In this document: piece by piece, positions 43,226 through 51,781 of the stretch | Layout: each line of letters opens with the position of its first letter | How positions within the stretch are numbered: position 1 is the first letter of the stretch | Program-made: the position numbers and the translations under genes | Source of the DNA: Rhizobium sp. SL86 | GTDB lineage: Bacteria > Pseudomonadota > Alphaproteobacteria > Rhizobiales > Rhizobiaceae | Direction of reading: 5' to 3' | DNA: 64,000 nt | Assembly (NCBI RefSeq): GCF_026672545.1 | Contig: NZ_JAPPRJ010000001.1 | Location: forward strand, 2,109,501 to 2,173,500 | Notes under the pieces: generated by a model | Told to the model about the DNA's origin: nothing | What the model saw: the letters and a program-made list of their open reading frames with translations, nothing else | The model's database searches: none

Positions 43226-44503
43226 TCAGACGTCCTCTTCGCCGCGGTCCTGAGCAAGCCGGCTGCGCACGGGGAAGGCCTCCGCATAGGCCTTCAACCG
43301 GGCGGGATCGAAGATGAAACCATCCATGAAACGGTCGTGTTCCGCGACACCCTCGATGCGCAGGTCATCGTCCAAGGGCATTGCTGCCGATGGCAACGCC
43401 GCCCGGTAGAGGTCCGGCCGGTAGGCCGCGGCGGCGGCCCTGGCGCCAGCCTCGCTGAAGCCCGTCTGCCCCCAGCGGATCATCTGGCTGTAGATCCAGA
43501 GCGCCTTGCTGGGGCGCGGATAGTTGGCATGGCCCTCGTGGAAGACGAAATATTTGTCAATCAGACGGCGATTGCCGCGCGCATCGAGGCTGAACTCGCC
43601 GGACAGAACATGGCGGATGATATGGACGGGTGCGGCGATGTAGCGGCTGTCCGCCAGCATTTCGGCCAGCGCATCATGGTTTTCCGGCCGGTCGCACCAG
43701 CGGGCGGCCGCATCCAGCGCAACGATGAGGCGCGAGACGGTGTCCGGATGGGTTTGCGCCCATTCCGGCCGCATGCCGATCACCTTTTCCGGGGCGGACG
43801 GCCAGATGTCCTGTTTGGCGGCCACGATGCGACCGACGCCGCGCTCGGAGGCGACCATGTTCCACGGTGCCCCGACGCAGAAGCCGTCGATCGCGCCGGC
43901 CGCCAGCGCATCGGAGGTCATCGGCGGCGGCACCACCACCATCTTGACGTCACGGTCCGGATCGATGCCGCCGGCTGCCAGCCAGTAGCGGAACTCGTAA
44001 TTGTGTGAGGAGAAGGGATAGGTCATGCCGAGCGTCGGCGGCATTTCGTCTGTTGCGCGCATGGCCTTCAAAAGCGTGGCGAGCGCGCGTGCATTTTCGA
44101 GAGCGGATGCGGTCTCCGGCAGGCCGGCCACTTCCTGCATCCGGGTATAAAGCCGGGTGGACAGGGTGATCGCGTTGCCACCACGGCCGAGCGAGAAGGG
44201 CGTGATCGTCGGCGACGGATTGGAGCCGAGCCCCAGCATGGAGGCGACCGGCATCGGCGAAAGCATGTGGGCGATGTCGAACTGGCGGAAGGCGAGCCGA
44301 TCGCGCACATTGGCCCAGGAAACGTCCTTCACGAGGTCGAGCCTCAAACCCTCACGGGCAGCAAAACCGAATTCGGCGGCGGCGAGCAGGATCGAGGCAT
44401 CCACCAGCGGAATGAAGCCAGCCCGCAGGACCTTCGGGCCGTCGCCCTGAACATGCGCCGGTGCGGACAAAGGTGCGTGCGTTTCTGTCACCATCAAATC
44501 CAC
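43226..44503 (-). CDS. nasS: Nitrate/nitrite sensor protein NasS
   Basis: Cytoplasmic NrtA-like protein of 425 residues that has the binding-protein fold but no signal peptide, the hallmark of NasS. Blocks parallel to NrtA: LRAGFIPLVDASILLAAAEF, FDIAHMLSPMPVASMLGLGS, GMTYPFSSHNYEFRYWLAAG, VVVPPPMTSDALAAGAIDGF and CVGAPWNMVASERG. In rhizobia and Paracoccus/Azotobacter NasS holds NasT until nitrate or nitrite binds. The GTG at 44503 has AAGGAG 9 bases upstream. It follows nasT by 37 bp. Confidence 0.9.
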   Translation of the reverse strand: MDLMVTETHAPLSAPAHVQGDGPKVLRAGFIPLVDASILLAAAEFGFAAREGLRLDLVKDVSWANVRDRLAFRQFDIAHMLSPMPVASMLGLGSNPSPTITPFSLGRGGNAITLSTRLYTRMQEVAGLPETASALENARALATLLKAMRATDEMPPTLGMTYPFSSHNYEFRYWLAAGGIDPDRDVKMVVVPPPMTSDALAAGAIDGFCVGAPWNMVASERGVGRIVAAKQDIWPSAPEKVIGMRPEWAQTHPDTVSRLIVALDAAARWCDRPENHDALAEMLADSRYIAAPVHIIRHVLSGEFSLDARGNRRLIDKYFVFHEGHANYPRPSKALWIYSQMIRWGQTGFSEAGARAAAAAYRPDLYRAALPSAAMPLDDDLRIEGVAEHDRFMDGFIFDPARLKAYAEAFPVRSRLAQDRGEEDV

Positions 44504-44540
44504 TCCGCTGTTCTCCTTGCCGCCATGTTCCGGTGCTTCA

Positions 44541-45128
44541 TCACATCAAAAGCCCCGCGGCGGTGACCACGCTCTGCGCGATCTCGGACATCTTCTTCTT
44601 TTCGTTCATGGCGGTCTGGCGAAGCAGCGAGAAGGCCTCCTCCTCCGACAAGCCCCTTAGTTTCATCAGGATGCCCTTGGCGCGTTCGATCACCTTGCGC
44701 TCTTCCAGCGCTGAACGCGCATCGGCGAGTTCCCGCTGCAGCCGGCTGAAGGCGTTGAAGCGGGAAACGGCCATATCGAGGATCGGCTTCACCCGCTCCT
44801 TCTTCAGGCCGTCGACGATATAAGCGGACACACCGGCTTCGACGGCCGCCTCGATCGAGGCGGTGTCGGAGCGATCGACGAACATCGCGATCGGCCGCGA
44901 GACCGTCCGCGTCAGCTGGAACAGGTGCTCCATCATGTCACGGTTGGGGTTCTCGATGTCGATGATGATGACGTCCGGTCTCAGCGTCTCGATGATGCGG
45001 GCAACCCCATTGACCTCGTGGATGACCGTCACCTTGCGATGGCCGGCATCGTGCAGACCTTCCTCGATGATCGAGGCCCGGATCGCGTTCTCATCGATGA
45101 CGAGAATGGTGAGGTCATGTTGCAACAT
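44541..45128 (-). CDS. nasT: ANTAR-domain transcription antiterminator NasT
   Basis: RNA-binding regulator of 195 residues. A receiver-like domain (ILVIDENAIRASIIEEGLHD, VIIIDIENPNRDMMEHL, VDRSDTASIEAAVEAGVSAY) is followed by a helical linker and the ANTAR domain ALEERKVIERAKGILMKLRG and LSEEEAFSLLRQTAMNEKKK (about residues 135-190). Released NasT binds the leader RNA and prevents termination. First gene of nasT-nasS; the promoter lies in the long gap upstream. Confidence 0.93.
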   Translation of the reverse strand: MLQHDLTILVIDENAIRASIIEEGLHDAGHRKVTVIHEVNGVARIIETLRPDVIIIDIENPNRDMMEHLFQLTRTVSRPIAMFVDRSDTASIEAAVEAGVSAYIVDGLKKERVKPILDMAVSRFNAFSRLQRELADARSALEERKVIERAKGILMKLRGLSEEEAFSLLRQTAMNEKKKMSEIAQSVVTAAGLLM

Positions 45129-45357
45129 AGCCTACTGATGCCGCAGTGCAAAAGACTTGGCAAGACGACATCGCCTAAATTTCGTGCAGATATGCTTCTT
45201 GCTCAAGATTTGGAATTGTAACTTTCTATCAACTATACGGTATCAGAGTAAGGTTCTCTCGGTACTCTAGCGTTCAAAGCGTCGTTTCGGGCTTGATTAA
45301 ACGTTTTAGCCTTATTATTGCCTCGGTTCGGTTATTTCACGGTCTTCGTATATTGCG

Positions 45358-45690
45358 GCGTTCAAAGAACGCTCCGTCTGCCCATGGGCAGATCGAACAT
45401 GGCCGGCCCGTATCCCATAAGCGGTGGGATCGGTTCGGTTGCCGCGCGTGACGTTCCTGGTCTTAGGTCCTTTTCCAGGGCGTTACGCGTGGTGCATTCC
45501 GCCTGTCGGCGGCAGTGAGACATCCCCGGCGATCACGAAGCCAGGCGGGCGGTCGGTCCGCGCTCCCGGTATCGTGGTCCTGCGCGTCGGGGATGTCTCG
45601 AATGCCGCTCCGGTGCCCTCTCGCGGAAATGGGAAAATTTGTCGCAGTTGATTCTGCTCAAAGCCGGACGCAGTGTTCCCGGCTACGTTT
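45358..45690 (+). ncRNA. Candidate structured RNA (unknown family)
   Basis: Successive stems seen directly: GCGTT/AACGC (45358-45372), TCTGCCCATGGGCAGA (45377-45392), ATCCCA/TGGGAT (45412-45430), CCTGG/CCAGG (45456-45479), CCGCC/GGCGG (45499-45512). Then comes an 83-base unit closed by a perfect 11-bp stem GAGACATCCCC/GGGGATGTCTC (45517-45599), with an inner stem GATCACGA/TCGTGGTC (one G-U) and an apical GCGG/CCGC. Last is AGCCGG/CCGGCT (45662-45684) followed by ACGTTTT, a terminator-like end. The strand is a guess. It could be a small RNA, a 5' leader of the gene at 45765, or a repeat element. No known family was recognised. Confidence 0.45.
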
Positions 45691-45733
45691 TCAGATAAAG
45701 AAGACATGCAGGGCTGAAGTCACCTGCGAGCCG

Positions 45734-45757
45734 GGAAGGGTTGACCCCTTCCGAGGA
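45734..45757 (+). promoter_or_regulatory. Hairpin abutting the ribosome site of the next gene
   Basis: GGAAGGG (45734-45740) and CCCTTCC (45746-45752) form a perfect 7-bp stem with a 5-base loop. The Shine-Dalgarno GAGGA begins at the next base. The GGAAGGG arm could also compete as a ribosome site. A role in translation control is inference. Confidence 0.4.
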
Positions 45758-45764
45758 ACGCCCA

Positions 45765-46130
45765 ATGAACGCCGCTTACAACGTAACCGACATGACGGCC
45801 GCACAGGTCGATCGCGCTTTCCCTCTGGTGACTGCGGTCGATGCCGTTTCCGATCTTTCGGACTGGCGCCAATTCTGCCAGCGGATCATCGCCTCCCGCA
45901 GCGAGGAGACCGCGAACGAATGGCTGCTCGTCTGCGCCAATGCGCTTGGCTATCTGAAAGGGTTGTGCCTGGCGCGGATCAGCCAGACCGAGGCCGGCAG
46001 CATCCTCGACGTGCCGCTTTATGTCGTGGCAACCGTGGTCGACGAGGAGGGGGTCCAGTCGGCCCTGCGCGCCCGCCTGCAGATGCTGGCGGCAACGCTT
46101 GGTGCGACAGTTCCGGTCATTCCGGCGTAA
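45765..46130 (+). CDS. Hypothetical protein
   Basis: Unrecognised cytoplasmic protein of 121 residues without signal peptide or clear membrane helix. Visible are AVSDLSDWRQFCQRIIASRS, then a mixed strand-helix region NEWLLVCANALGYLKGLCLA and LDVPLYVVATVVDEEGVQSA. The pattern is loosely like small GNAT-type folds found in rhizobia, but no acetyl-CoA motif can be pointed out. GAGGA lies 7 bases before the ATG, right after a hairpin. It is convergent with fxkR, 22 bp away, and may be tied to either the nitrate or the oxygen-signalling genes. Confidence 0.7.
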   Translation: MNAAYNVTDMTAAQVDRAFPLVTAVDAVSDLSDWRQFCQRIIASRSEETANEWLLVCANALGYLKGLCLARISQTEAGSILDVPLYVVATVVDEEGVQSALRARLQMLAATLGATVPVIPA

Positions 46131-46152
46131 ACTTGCGCGGGGCGGGCACGGT

Positions 46153-46899
46153 TCAGGCGTTGCGCGCTTCCGGTTTCTGCGATCCGCCGGTGAAGATGTA
46201 GCCCACGCCACGGACCGAACGGATGAAGGTCGGATGCGCCGGGTTGGGCTCGATTTTCTTGCGCAACCTTGCGATCTGCGCGTCGATGGCGCGATCGAAG
46301 GCTTCCAACTGGCGACCGCGCGTCTGGTCCATCAGCATTTCCCGGGTCAGAACACGGCCGGCATTGCGGACCATCACCGCCAGCATGTCGAATTCGCCGG
46401 TCGTCAGTTCCACTTCCTCGTCCTGCGGATTGAGGAGACGCCGGCGGCTGATCTCAAGTTTCCAGCCGTCGAATTCCAGAACCTGGCCGACCTCCTGCTG
46501 GACGGCTTCGACCGGGCGTCTCCGGCGCAGGATGCTGCGGACGCGTGCGAGAACCTCGCGCAGGTGAAAGGGTTTTGGAATGTAATCGTCGGCGCCCACT
46601 TCGAGGCCGATGATACGGTCGAGGACATCGTCGCGGCCGGTCAGCATGACGATCGGCACGTCGGAGCCCGAACGCACCTCGCGGGCCAGCGCCAGGCCGT
46701 CTTCGCTGTTCGGCAGCACGAGGTCGAGAAGAATGAGATCGATGACGTGTTCGCTCAACGCCTTGCGCATTCCCTGGCCGTCCGATGCGCCGTGAACGAT
46801 GAACCCTTCATCCTCGAAATAACGGGTCACCATTTGGCGGATGCGCGGATCATCGTCGACGATGAGAATACGATCCGCCCGCCGTTCGTGTTTCGTCAT
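46153..46899 (-). CDS. fxkR: OmpR/PhoB-type response regulator, FxkR-like
   Basis: Two-component regulator of 248 residues. Receiver: acidic pocket IVDDDPRI, phospho-acceptor Asp59 in LILLDLVLP, Thr87, and Lys109 in YIPKPFHL. C-terminal winged helix: VELTTGEFDMLAVMVRNAGR, DAQIARLRKKIE and RSVRGVGYIFTGG. It is divergent from a fixK-type gene and a hybrid fixL, with a GTTACA direct repeat between. This matches FxkR of Rhizobium etli, which links hybrid FixL to fixK in strains without fixJ. The naming rests on this context. Confidence 0.82.
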   Translation of the reverse strand: MTKHERRADRILIVDDDPRIRQMVTRYFEDEGFIVHGASDGQGMRKALSEHVIDLILLDLVLPNSEDGLALAREVRSGSDVPIVMLTGRDDVLDRIIGLEVGADDYIPKPFHLREVLARVRSILRRRRPVEAVQQEVGQVLEFDGWKLEISRRRLLNPQDEEVELTTGEFDMLAVMVRNAGRVLTREMLMDQTRGRQLEAFDRAIDAQIARLRKKIEPNPAHPTFIRSVRGVGYIFTGGSQKPEARNA

Positions 46900-46926
46900 A
46901 CCAATGACCTGATTGATCTATTCGCT

Positions 46927-46942
46927 GTTACACACTGTTACA
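46927..46942 (+). promoter_or_regulatory. K-box (FxkR binding site) upstream of fixK
   Basis: GTTACACACTGTTACA is a perfect direct repeat GTTACA-N4-GTTACA, the K-box pattern I recall as described for FxkR at fixK promoters in R. etli. It lies 84 bases before the fixK start and 28 bases before the fxkR start, so it could also affect fxkR. Confidence 0.75.
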
Positions 46943-47025
46943 CGATTCAACCGACCGTAACATGCGCGGCATCCTTCTGTCACCGCCGCTCGCCATAGTT
47001 TGGCCATCAAGACAGAGGGACTGAC

Positions 47026-47778
47026 ATGCTTTCGACAGGTTCAAACGCACATTCCGCTTTCGCCGCCATGGCGACGATGAAGCCGCAGCTTGCGACACTG
47101 GACGAACTCTTTGCGAGCGTTCCGCGGGAAAGCCTCGATGTCGGCGAAGGTTTGTTCTGGCAGGGCGACAAGGCCCAGCACATCTTCGAGGTGACCGAAG
47201 GAGTCTTGAGGATTTTCAAGATCATAGCCGATGGCCGCCGGGTCATCACCGGTTTTCTTTATGCGGGCGACATGGTCGGCGTCTCGCTCAAGGACGTCTA
47301 TCTCTACAGCGCCGAGGCCGTCACACCGGTCAAGGTGCGCCGGGTGACGAAGCGGGCTTTCCAGGAGGCGATCGAACATTCGCCGGAGCTTCGCCCGCAG
47401 CTTTTCTCGCTCATCTGCGACGAAATGGCCGCCGCTCAGGACCAGATGGTGCTTCTGTCACGCAAGAGCGCCGAAGAGCGGGTTGCAAGCTTCCTGATGC
47501 TGATTGCGCGGCGCATGTATGGCGAGCGCCAGATGGGCCGCAAGGTGGATCTGCCGATGAGCCGCCAGGACATGGCCGACTATCTCGGCCTCACCATCGA
47601 GACCGTGTCGCGCACGATCACCAAGCTGGTGTCGCGCGGCGTCATCACCCCGAACGGCCGTCACGCCTTCGACATCGCCAAGCCCGGAAAACTGCTTGCG
47701 CTGTGTGGCGATGGCGATAGTTATGACGATATCGGCAATGGTGCCCCGAAAACCAGGCAGGCTGTCTGGCCGCATTGA
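47026..47778 (+). CDS. fixK: Crp/Fnr-family regulator, FixK type
   Basis: Regulator of 250 residues. The N-terminal cyclic-nucleotide-like barrel (FWQGDKAQHIFEVTEGVLRI, GRRVITGFLYAGDMVG) lacks the Cys cluster of Fnr, so it does not sense O2 by an iron-sulfur centre. The C-terminal HTH has PMSRQDMADYLGLTIETVSR, with the E..SR contact residues that read TTGAT half-sites. Expected targets are micro-oxic genes such as fixNOQP; no such box was found in this window. AGAGGGA lies 5 bases before the ATG. Followed by fixL after 36 bp. Confidence 0.88.
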   Translation: MLSTGSNAHSAFAAMATMKPQLATLDELFASVPRESLDVGEGLFWQGDKAQHIFEVTEGVLRIFKIIADGRRVITGFLYAGDMVGVSLKDVYLYSAEAVTPVKVRRVTKRAFQEAIEHSPELRPQLFSLICDEMAAAQDQMVLLSRKSAEERVASFLMLIARRMYGERQMGRKVDLPMSRQDMADYLGLTIETVSRTITKLVSRGVITPNGRHAFDIAKPGKLLALCGDGDSYDDIGNGAPKTRQAVWPH

Positions 47779-47814
47779 GACGAGTGACCCCGCTTTCGGG
47801 TACGAGAGGACTGC

Positions 47815-49722
47815 ATGAACGAGACGGCAAAGGTTGGTCTGCGCGGACATGATATTGCGCAGCTTGTTGCTGTTCTCGATCCGATCAATGTCGTCGTACA
47901 TGGCGTCGATGGCGTGATCAGTCACTGGAGCGCCGGCAGCGCCGACCTGTTCGGCTGGACGGCGGACGAGGTGGCCGGCCTGCATGTGATCGAACTGCTG
48001 CAGCCGGAATCCTCACTCGATATCGGTCATGTCATCGAAGAGATCCGCAGGGACGGTGCCTGGAAAAGCAATCTCGAATACCGGCACAAGGACGGCCACA
48101 CGATCTCCGTCCTCAGCCGCTGGGTGCTTTCCGAAACCGATGGAGAGCCGGTGGTGATCCAGCTGAACGAGGACTTCCGGTCCGCAGCCTCGGTGCAGGA
48201 AAGCCTTGCGGCACGCGAGGCGCATTTCCGCTCCATCCTGCAGACGGTGCCCGAAGCGATGGTCGTCATCGACGAGGTCGGTACCATCACCTCCTTTTCC
48301 TCCACGGCGGAAGAGCTTTTCGGTTACGAGGCAGACGAAGTGGAAGGCCGTAATGTCGCCATCCTGATGCCGTCTCCGGACCGGGAGAACCACGACCGCT
48401 ACATCGTCAATTATCTCACAAGCGGCCAGCGGCGCATCATTGGCCTTGGCCGTGTCGTCAAGGGCCTGCGCAAGGATGGTTCCACCTTCCCGATGGAACT
48501 TGCGGTCGGCGAAGCGATCTCCAACGGCAAACGCATCTTCACGGGCTTCATCCGCGATCTGACGAGCCGTCACCGGATCGAAGAGGAGCTGCGCCAGGCG
48601 CAGAAGATGGAAGCGATCGGGCAGCTGACCGGCGGTCTTGCCCATGACTTCAACAACCTGCTCACCATCATCAGCGGCAATCTCGAAATGCTGGAGATGC
48701 GGGTGACCGACCCGAAGGCGCAGATCCTTCTGCAGGAGGCGCAGGGCGCTACCGATGACGGCGCCAAGCTGACCGGTCAATTGCTGGCCTTCGGCCGACG
48801 CCAGCCGCTGAACCCGCGCCTCACCGATCTCGGCCAGCTCGTCTCCAGCTTTTCCGAACTCATCCGTCGCACCATCGGTGATCGGGTGGAACTGCGCACC
48901 ACCATTCGTGGTGGCGGCAACGAGGGTCTGGTCGATGGTCCGCAATTGCAGAACGCGCTCCTGAACCTTGCCCTTAACGCGCGCGATGCGATGCCCTCCG
49001 GCGGTCTGCTCACCATCGAGGTCAATCGCGTGCATCTCGATTTCGATTATGCGCAGATGTATCCGCAGCTGCGGGCCGGGGATTACGTGCTCGTGGCGGT
49101 GACCGATACCGGAACCGGCATGACGGAGGAGGTCAAGCAGCGCGCCTTCGAGCCCTTCTTCACCACGAAGACCACCGGCGCCGGAACGGGGCTTGGCCTG
49201 TCCATGGTCTACGGCTTCGTCCGCCAGTCCGGCGGTCACATCCAGATCTATTCGGAAGCCGGCCAGGGCACCAGCGTGCGGCTGTTTCTGCCTGCCGCCG
49301 TCGGTGCTGCGGCGGCTGCCACCGCTGCGGAGGCGGCGCGCAATCAGCCGGCCGTTCCCGGCGGCAGCGAAACCATTCTGGTCGTCGAGGACGATCCGCG
49401 GGTGCGGCGTGTGGCGGTCGCGCGGCTGGAAAGTTTTGGTTACACGGTCTGCGAGGCCGGCAATGGCAACGAGGCACTGGCCGTCCTGGACAAACATCCG
49501 GAAGTCGCGCTCGTCTTTACCGATATCGCCATGCCCGGAATGTCCGGTGACCAGCTGGCGAAGATCGTCCGGGAACAGCGCCCCGACATCAAGATCCTCT
49601 TCACCTCCGGTTATGCCGAGCCCGATGTGGCCGGCAAGCAGCTTGCCGCCGATGGCAGCTGGCTGAAGAAACCCTATACGGCCCGCGACCTGGCATTGGA
49701 ACTCAGGGCCCTGCTGGACTGA
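47815..49722 (+). CDS. fixL: Hybrid sensor kinase FixL (PAS-PAS-HK-receiver)
   Basis: Cytoplasmic hybrid kinase of 635 residues. PAS-A about 15-130; heme PAS-B about 140-260 with [17 protein letters not shown], where His193 aligns with the FixL heme ligand, and IIGLGR with the distal Arg that contacts O2. The Arg of the HDSYISRY motif of Bradyrhizobium FixL is Asn here. Kinase: His277 in [11 protein letters not shown]-box [11 protein letters not shown]-boxes DTGTGM and [11 protein letters not shown]-terminal receiver (about 520-635) with Asp570 in VFTDIAMPG. It should be active at low oxygen and signal to FxkR. AGGA precedes the ATG. Confidence 0.9.
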   Translation: MNETAKVGLRGHDIAQLVAVLDPINVVVHGVDGVISHWSAGSADLFGWTADEVAGLHVIELLQPESSLDIGHVIEEIRRDGAWKSNLEYRHKDGHTISVLSRWVLSETDGEPVVIQLNEDFRSAASVQESLAAREAHFRSILQTVPEAMVVIDEVGTITSFSSTAEELFGYEADEVEGRNVAILMPSPDRENHDRYIVNYLTSGQRRIIGLGRVVKGLRKDGSTFPMELAVGEAISNGKRIFTGFIRDLTSRHRIEEELRQAQKMEAIGQLTGGLAHDFNNLLTIISGNLEMLEMRVTDPKAQILLQEAQGATDDGAKLTGQLLAFGRRQPLNPRLTDLGQLVSSFSELIRRTIGDRVELRTTIRGGGNEGLVDGPQLQNALLNLALNARDAMPSGGLLTIEVNRVHLDFDYAQMYPQLRAGDYVLVAVTDTGTGMTEEVKQRAFEPFFTTKTTGAGTGLGLSMVYGFVRQSGGHIQIYSEAGQGTSVRLFLPAAVGAAAAATAAEAARNQPAVPGGSETILVVEDDPRVRRVAVARLESFGYTVCEAGNGNEALAVLDKHPEVALVFTDIAMPGMSGDQLAKIVREQRPDIKILFTSGYAEPDVAGKQLAADGSWLKKPYTARDLALELRALLD

Positions 49723-49734
49723 GCGCCCTGTGCG

Positions 49735-51495
49735 TCACTTCAGTGGCTGCAGATGGATCTGCCGGGGTGACAGGCCGAGAAACGCTTCCGATCGACCGAT
49801 ATAGAGAATGGCGGCCTCGGCAATCTCGTTGATGATCGAGGCGATTTCCCGTTGCGTCGCAGGCTCCAGGGTTTCCAGCGCATCATCCACCACGATCCAT
49901 TTCGGCTCCAGCAGGATGGCGTTTGCCAGCCTCAGACGCGCCTGGTCCTCCTCGTCCAGCACCCGCTCCCAGCGATCCCGGGTATCGAGCCGGTCGACGA
50001 GATTTGCGAGCCCGACCCGTGTCAGCGCCTCGGCGATCTGGACATCGCCATAGGCCGTGGCCCGGTGCGGATAGGCCAGAACTTCGCGCAGCGTCGCATC
50101 CGGAAAGTATCCCTTCTGCGGGATGAACAGCATGGATTGTGGTGCCGGCAGACGGATTTCGCCCGATCCGAACCGCCAGAGGCCGGCGAGCGCCATGAAC
50201 AGCAGGTGCCGGTTGGCATTCGGATCGCCGTTGATCATCACCCGTTCGCCGGGTGCGATGACGGTTTCGCCTTCCAGATGCAAACCGCGTTCTGTGCCGG
50301 CGGACGAGAGTGCCGGTGTCAGCGTCAGGTCGCGGATCGTCAGCTTGCCGTCCTCGCCGACGGTCACGGTCAGTGCGTTTTCCGCCTCGGCAAAATCGTT
50401 GAGGCTGCAGAGCGCCCGGCGAAACATCGAGACGCGGTAGAGCGCTGCCTTCCAGTCGGCGATGGGGCGGAAATTGTCGATGTACCAGCGCAGTGCGGTG
50501 TTGACCTGGTTGAAGGCGCCGACCGCCATCATCAGTCCGCCGAAGGAGAGGGTGCCGTTGAAATAGACGGGGGCGGCAATCAGAATGGGCGCAATCGTGG
50601 TCATCCAGCCGAAGCCGGCGGAGACCCAGGTGAGGTTCGTGGCGGCAAGCGCAAGGCGCCTCAGAACCACCAGAACGGCACTGATCGCCGCCTGGATCCG
50701 CTGCCGTTCGCTTTCTTCGCCCTTGGCGAGCGTGATCGCCATCAGGTTCTCATTGGTGTGCATCAGGGCGAAACGCAGTTCCGCTTCCTTGGAATAACGT
50801 TCGGTGTTGAGGCCCGGCAGTTTGCGGCCAACGACTTTGCTCAGCAGCGAGGCGCCGCCGGCATAGATCAGGGCCGCCCAGACCATGTAGCCGGGGATGG
50901 AGATCTCACGGCCTTCCAGCATGAAGGAGAAATCGGCGGACAGCATCCACAGCACGCCGATGAAGCTCATCAGCAGGATTGTCGCATTCACAAGGCCGAT
51001 GGCGAGCGTCGTTGTCAGTTCCGCCAGGTTGCGTGCGTCTTCGTGCAGGCGCTGGTCGGGGTTGATGCCCATCGGGCCGGAATTGGCAAGCTTCAGCGCG
51101 CGCCGGGGTTTCATCCATTGGTCCACGAGATCGCGTGTCAGCCCCTCGCGCATCCGCAGCGCTGTCATCTGGTTCAGCCAGGCCTGCACCACATTGAGGA
51201 TCAGAAGCGAGCCGGCGATGATGAAGAACACTTTCAGCTGTTCGAAGAAGGCCGGTGTGTCCCGCTGCTCCAGCGCATTGTAGAAGGGCGTGTTCCAGTG
51301 GTTCAGGCGGTATTGGGCATAGACGGTGGACAGGATGACGGTCAGGAGAGCTACGGTGAGGAGCAGGATGCGGTTGCGCACGCCGGAGGCCCAGAAGGCG
51401 CCTGCCATCATCTTCAACTGCGCATAAAAGCCGAACTCGCGATTGCCGATATCAAATTCGGTAGGCTGGTCTGCCATCGCATCCGTTTGAGCCAT
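49735..51495 (-). CDS. ABC transporter permease/ATPase fusion (YddA/SbmA-BacA type) with degenerate ATPase
   Basis: Inner-membrane protein of about 586 residues. Six helices over the first 380 residues carry SbmA/BacA-group features: LNHWNTPFYNALEQRDTPAF, WLNQMTALRMREGLTRDLVD, and ALRWYIDNFRPIADWKAALY. The C-terminal nucleotide-binding domain is eroded. The Walker A position reads NGDPNANRHLL with no Gly-Lys-Ser/Thr (about 421-431), the signature reads LDEEDQARLRLANAI, and Walker B is VVDDALETLEP with Asp in place of the catalytic Glu. It may not hydrolyse ATP and could work as a proton-driven transporter like SbmA. Start uncertain: ATG at 51495, 51510 or 51477. Convergent with fixL, 12 bp apart. 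Confidence 0.8.
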   Translation of the reverse strand: MAQTDAMADQPTEFDIGNREFGFYAQLKMMAGAFWASGVRNRILLLTVALLTVILSTVYAQYRLNHWNTPFYNALEQRDTPAFFEQLKVFFIIAGSLLILNVVQAWLNQMTALRMREGLTRDLVDQWMKPRRALKLANSGPMGINPDQRLHEDARNLAELTTTLAIGLVNATILLMSFIGVLWMLSADFSFMLEGREISIPGYMVWAALIYAGGASLLSKVVGRKLPGLNTERYSKEAELRFALMHTNENLMAITLAKGEESERQRIQAAISAVLVVLRRLALAATNLTWVSAGFGWMTTIAPILIAAPVYFNGTLSFGGLMMAVGAFNQVNTALRWYIDNFRPIADWKAALYRVSMFRRALCSLNDFAEAENALTVTVGEDGKLTIRDLTLTPALSSAGTERGLHLEGETVIAPGERVMINGDPNANRHLLFMALAGLWRFGSGEIRLPAPQSMLFIPQKGYFPDATLREVLAYPHRATAYGDVQIAEALTRVGLANLVDRLDTRDRWERVLDEEDQARLRLANAILLEPKWIVVDDALETLEPATQREIASIINEIAEAAILYIGRSEAFLGLSPRQIHLQPLK

Positions 51496-51781
51496 GAGAA
51501 TACCCGTCATGCATGCCGCCGGAAGCCCTCGAGGCTTCCCTTCGAAATTATTCCTACACCGAAATTCTGAAGGTATCGCATCAAACATGCCTGTCCCTGC
51601 CACTTCAGCATCTGCGCATGAGCGGTCAGAAAAAATATTATAAACTTAAAATTTCTCCCTTGCATGTCGATCGGTCCGGTGTAATTCTTGACCCATAAGA
51701 GGCGAAAACAGCCTCAGATGGCGCGCGTGCGGGAGAGGAAACCCGCGTGATGCAGCCGGCAGGACAGAAGGGAACAGAGCC

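Larger units (their letters stand above)
45129..45764. other. 636-bp gene-free region between nasT and an unknown gene
   Basis: No convincing coding frame. The nasT-proximal third (45160-45340) is AT-rich and probably holds the nasTS promoter. The rest is packed with inverted repeats, described in the following entries. A short repeat GCGTTCAAAG occurs at 45270-45279 and 45358-45367. Confidence 0.7.

Noticed and set aside
45483..45707. Minus-strand frame of 74 codons in the structured intergenic region
   Set aside because: No ribosome site, odd composition, and the inverted repeats explain the sequence better.
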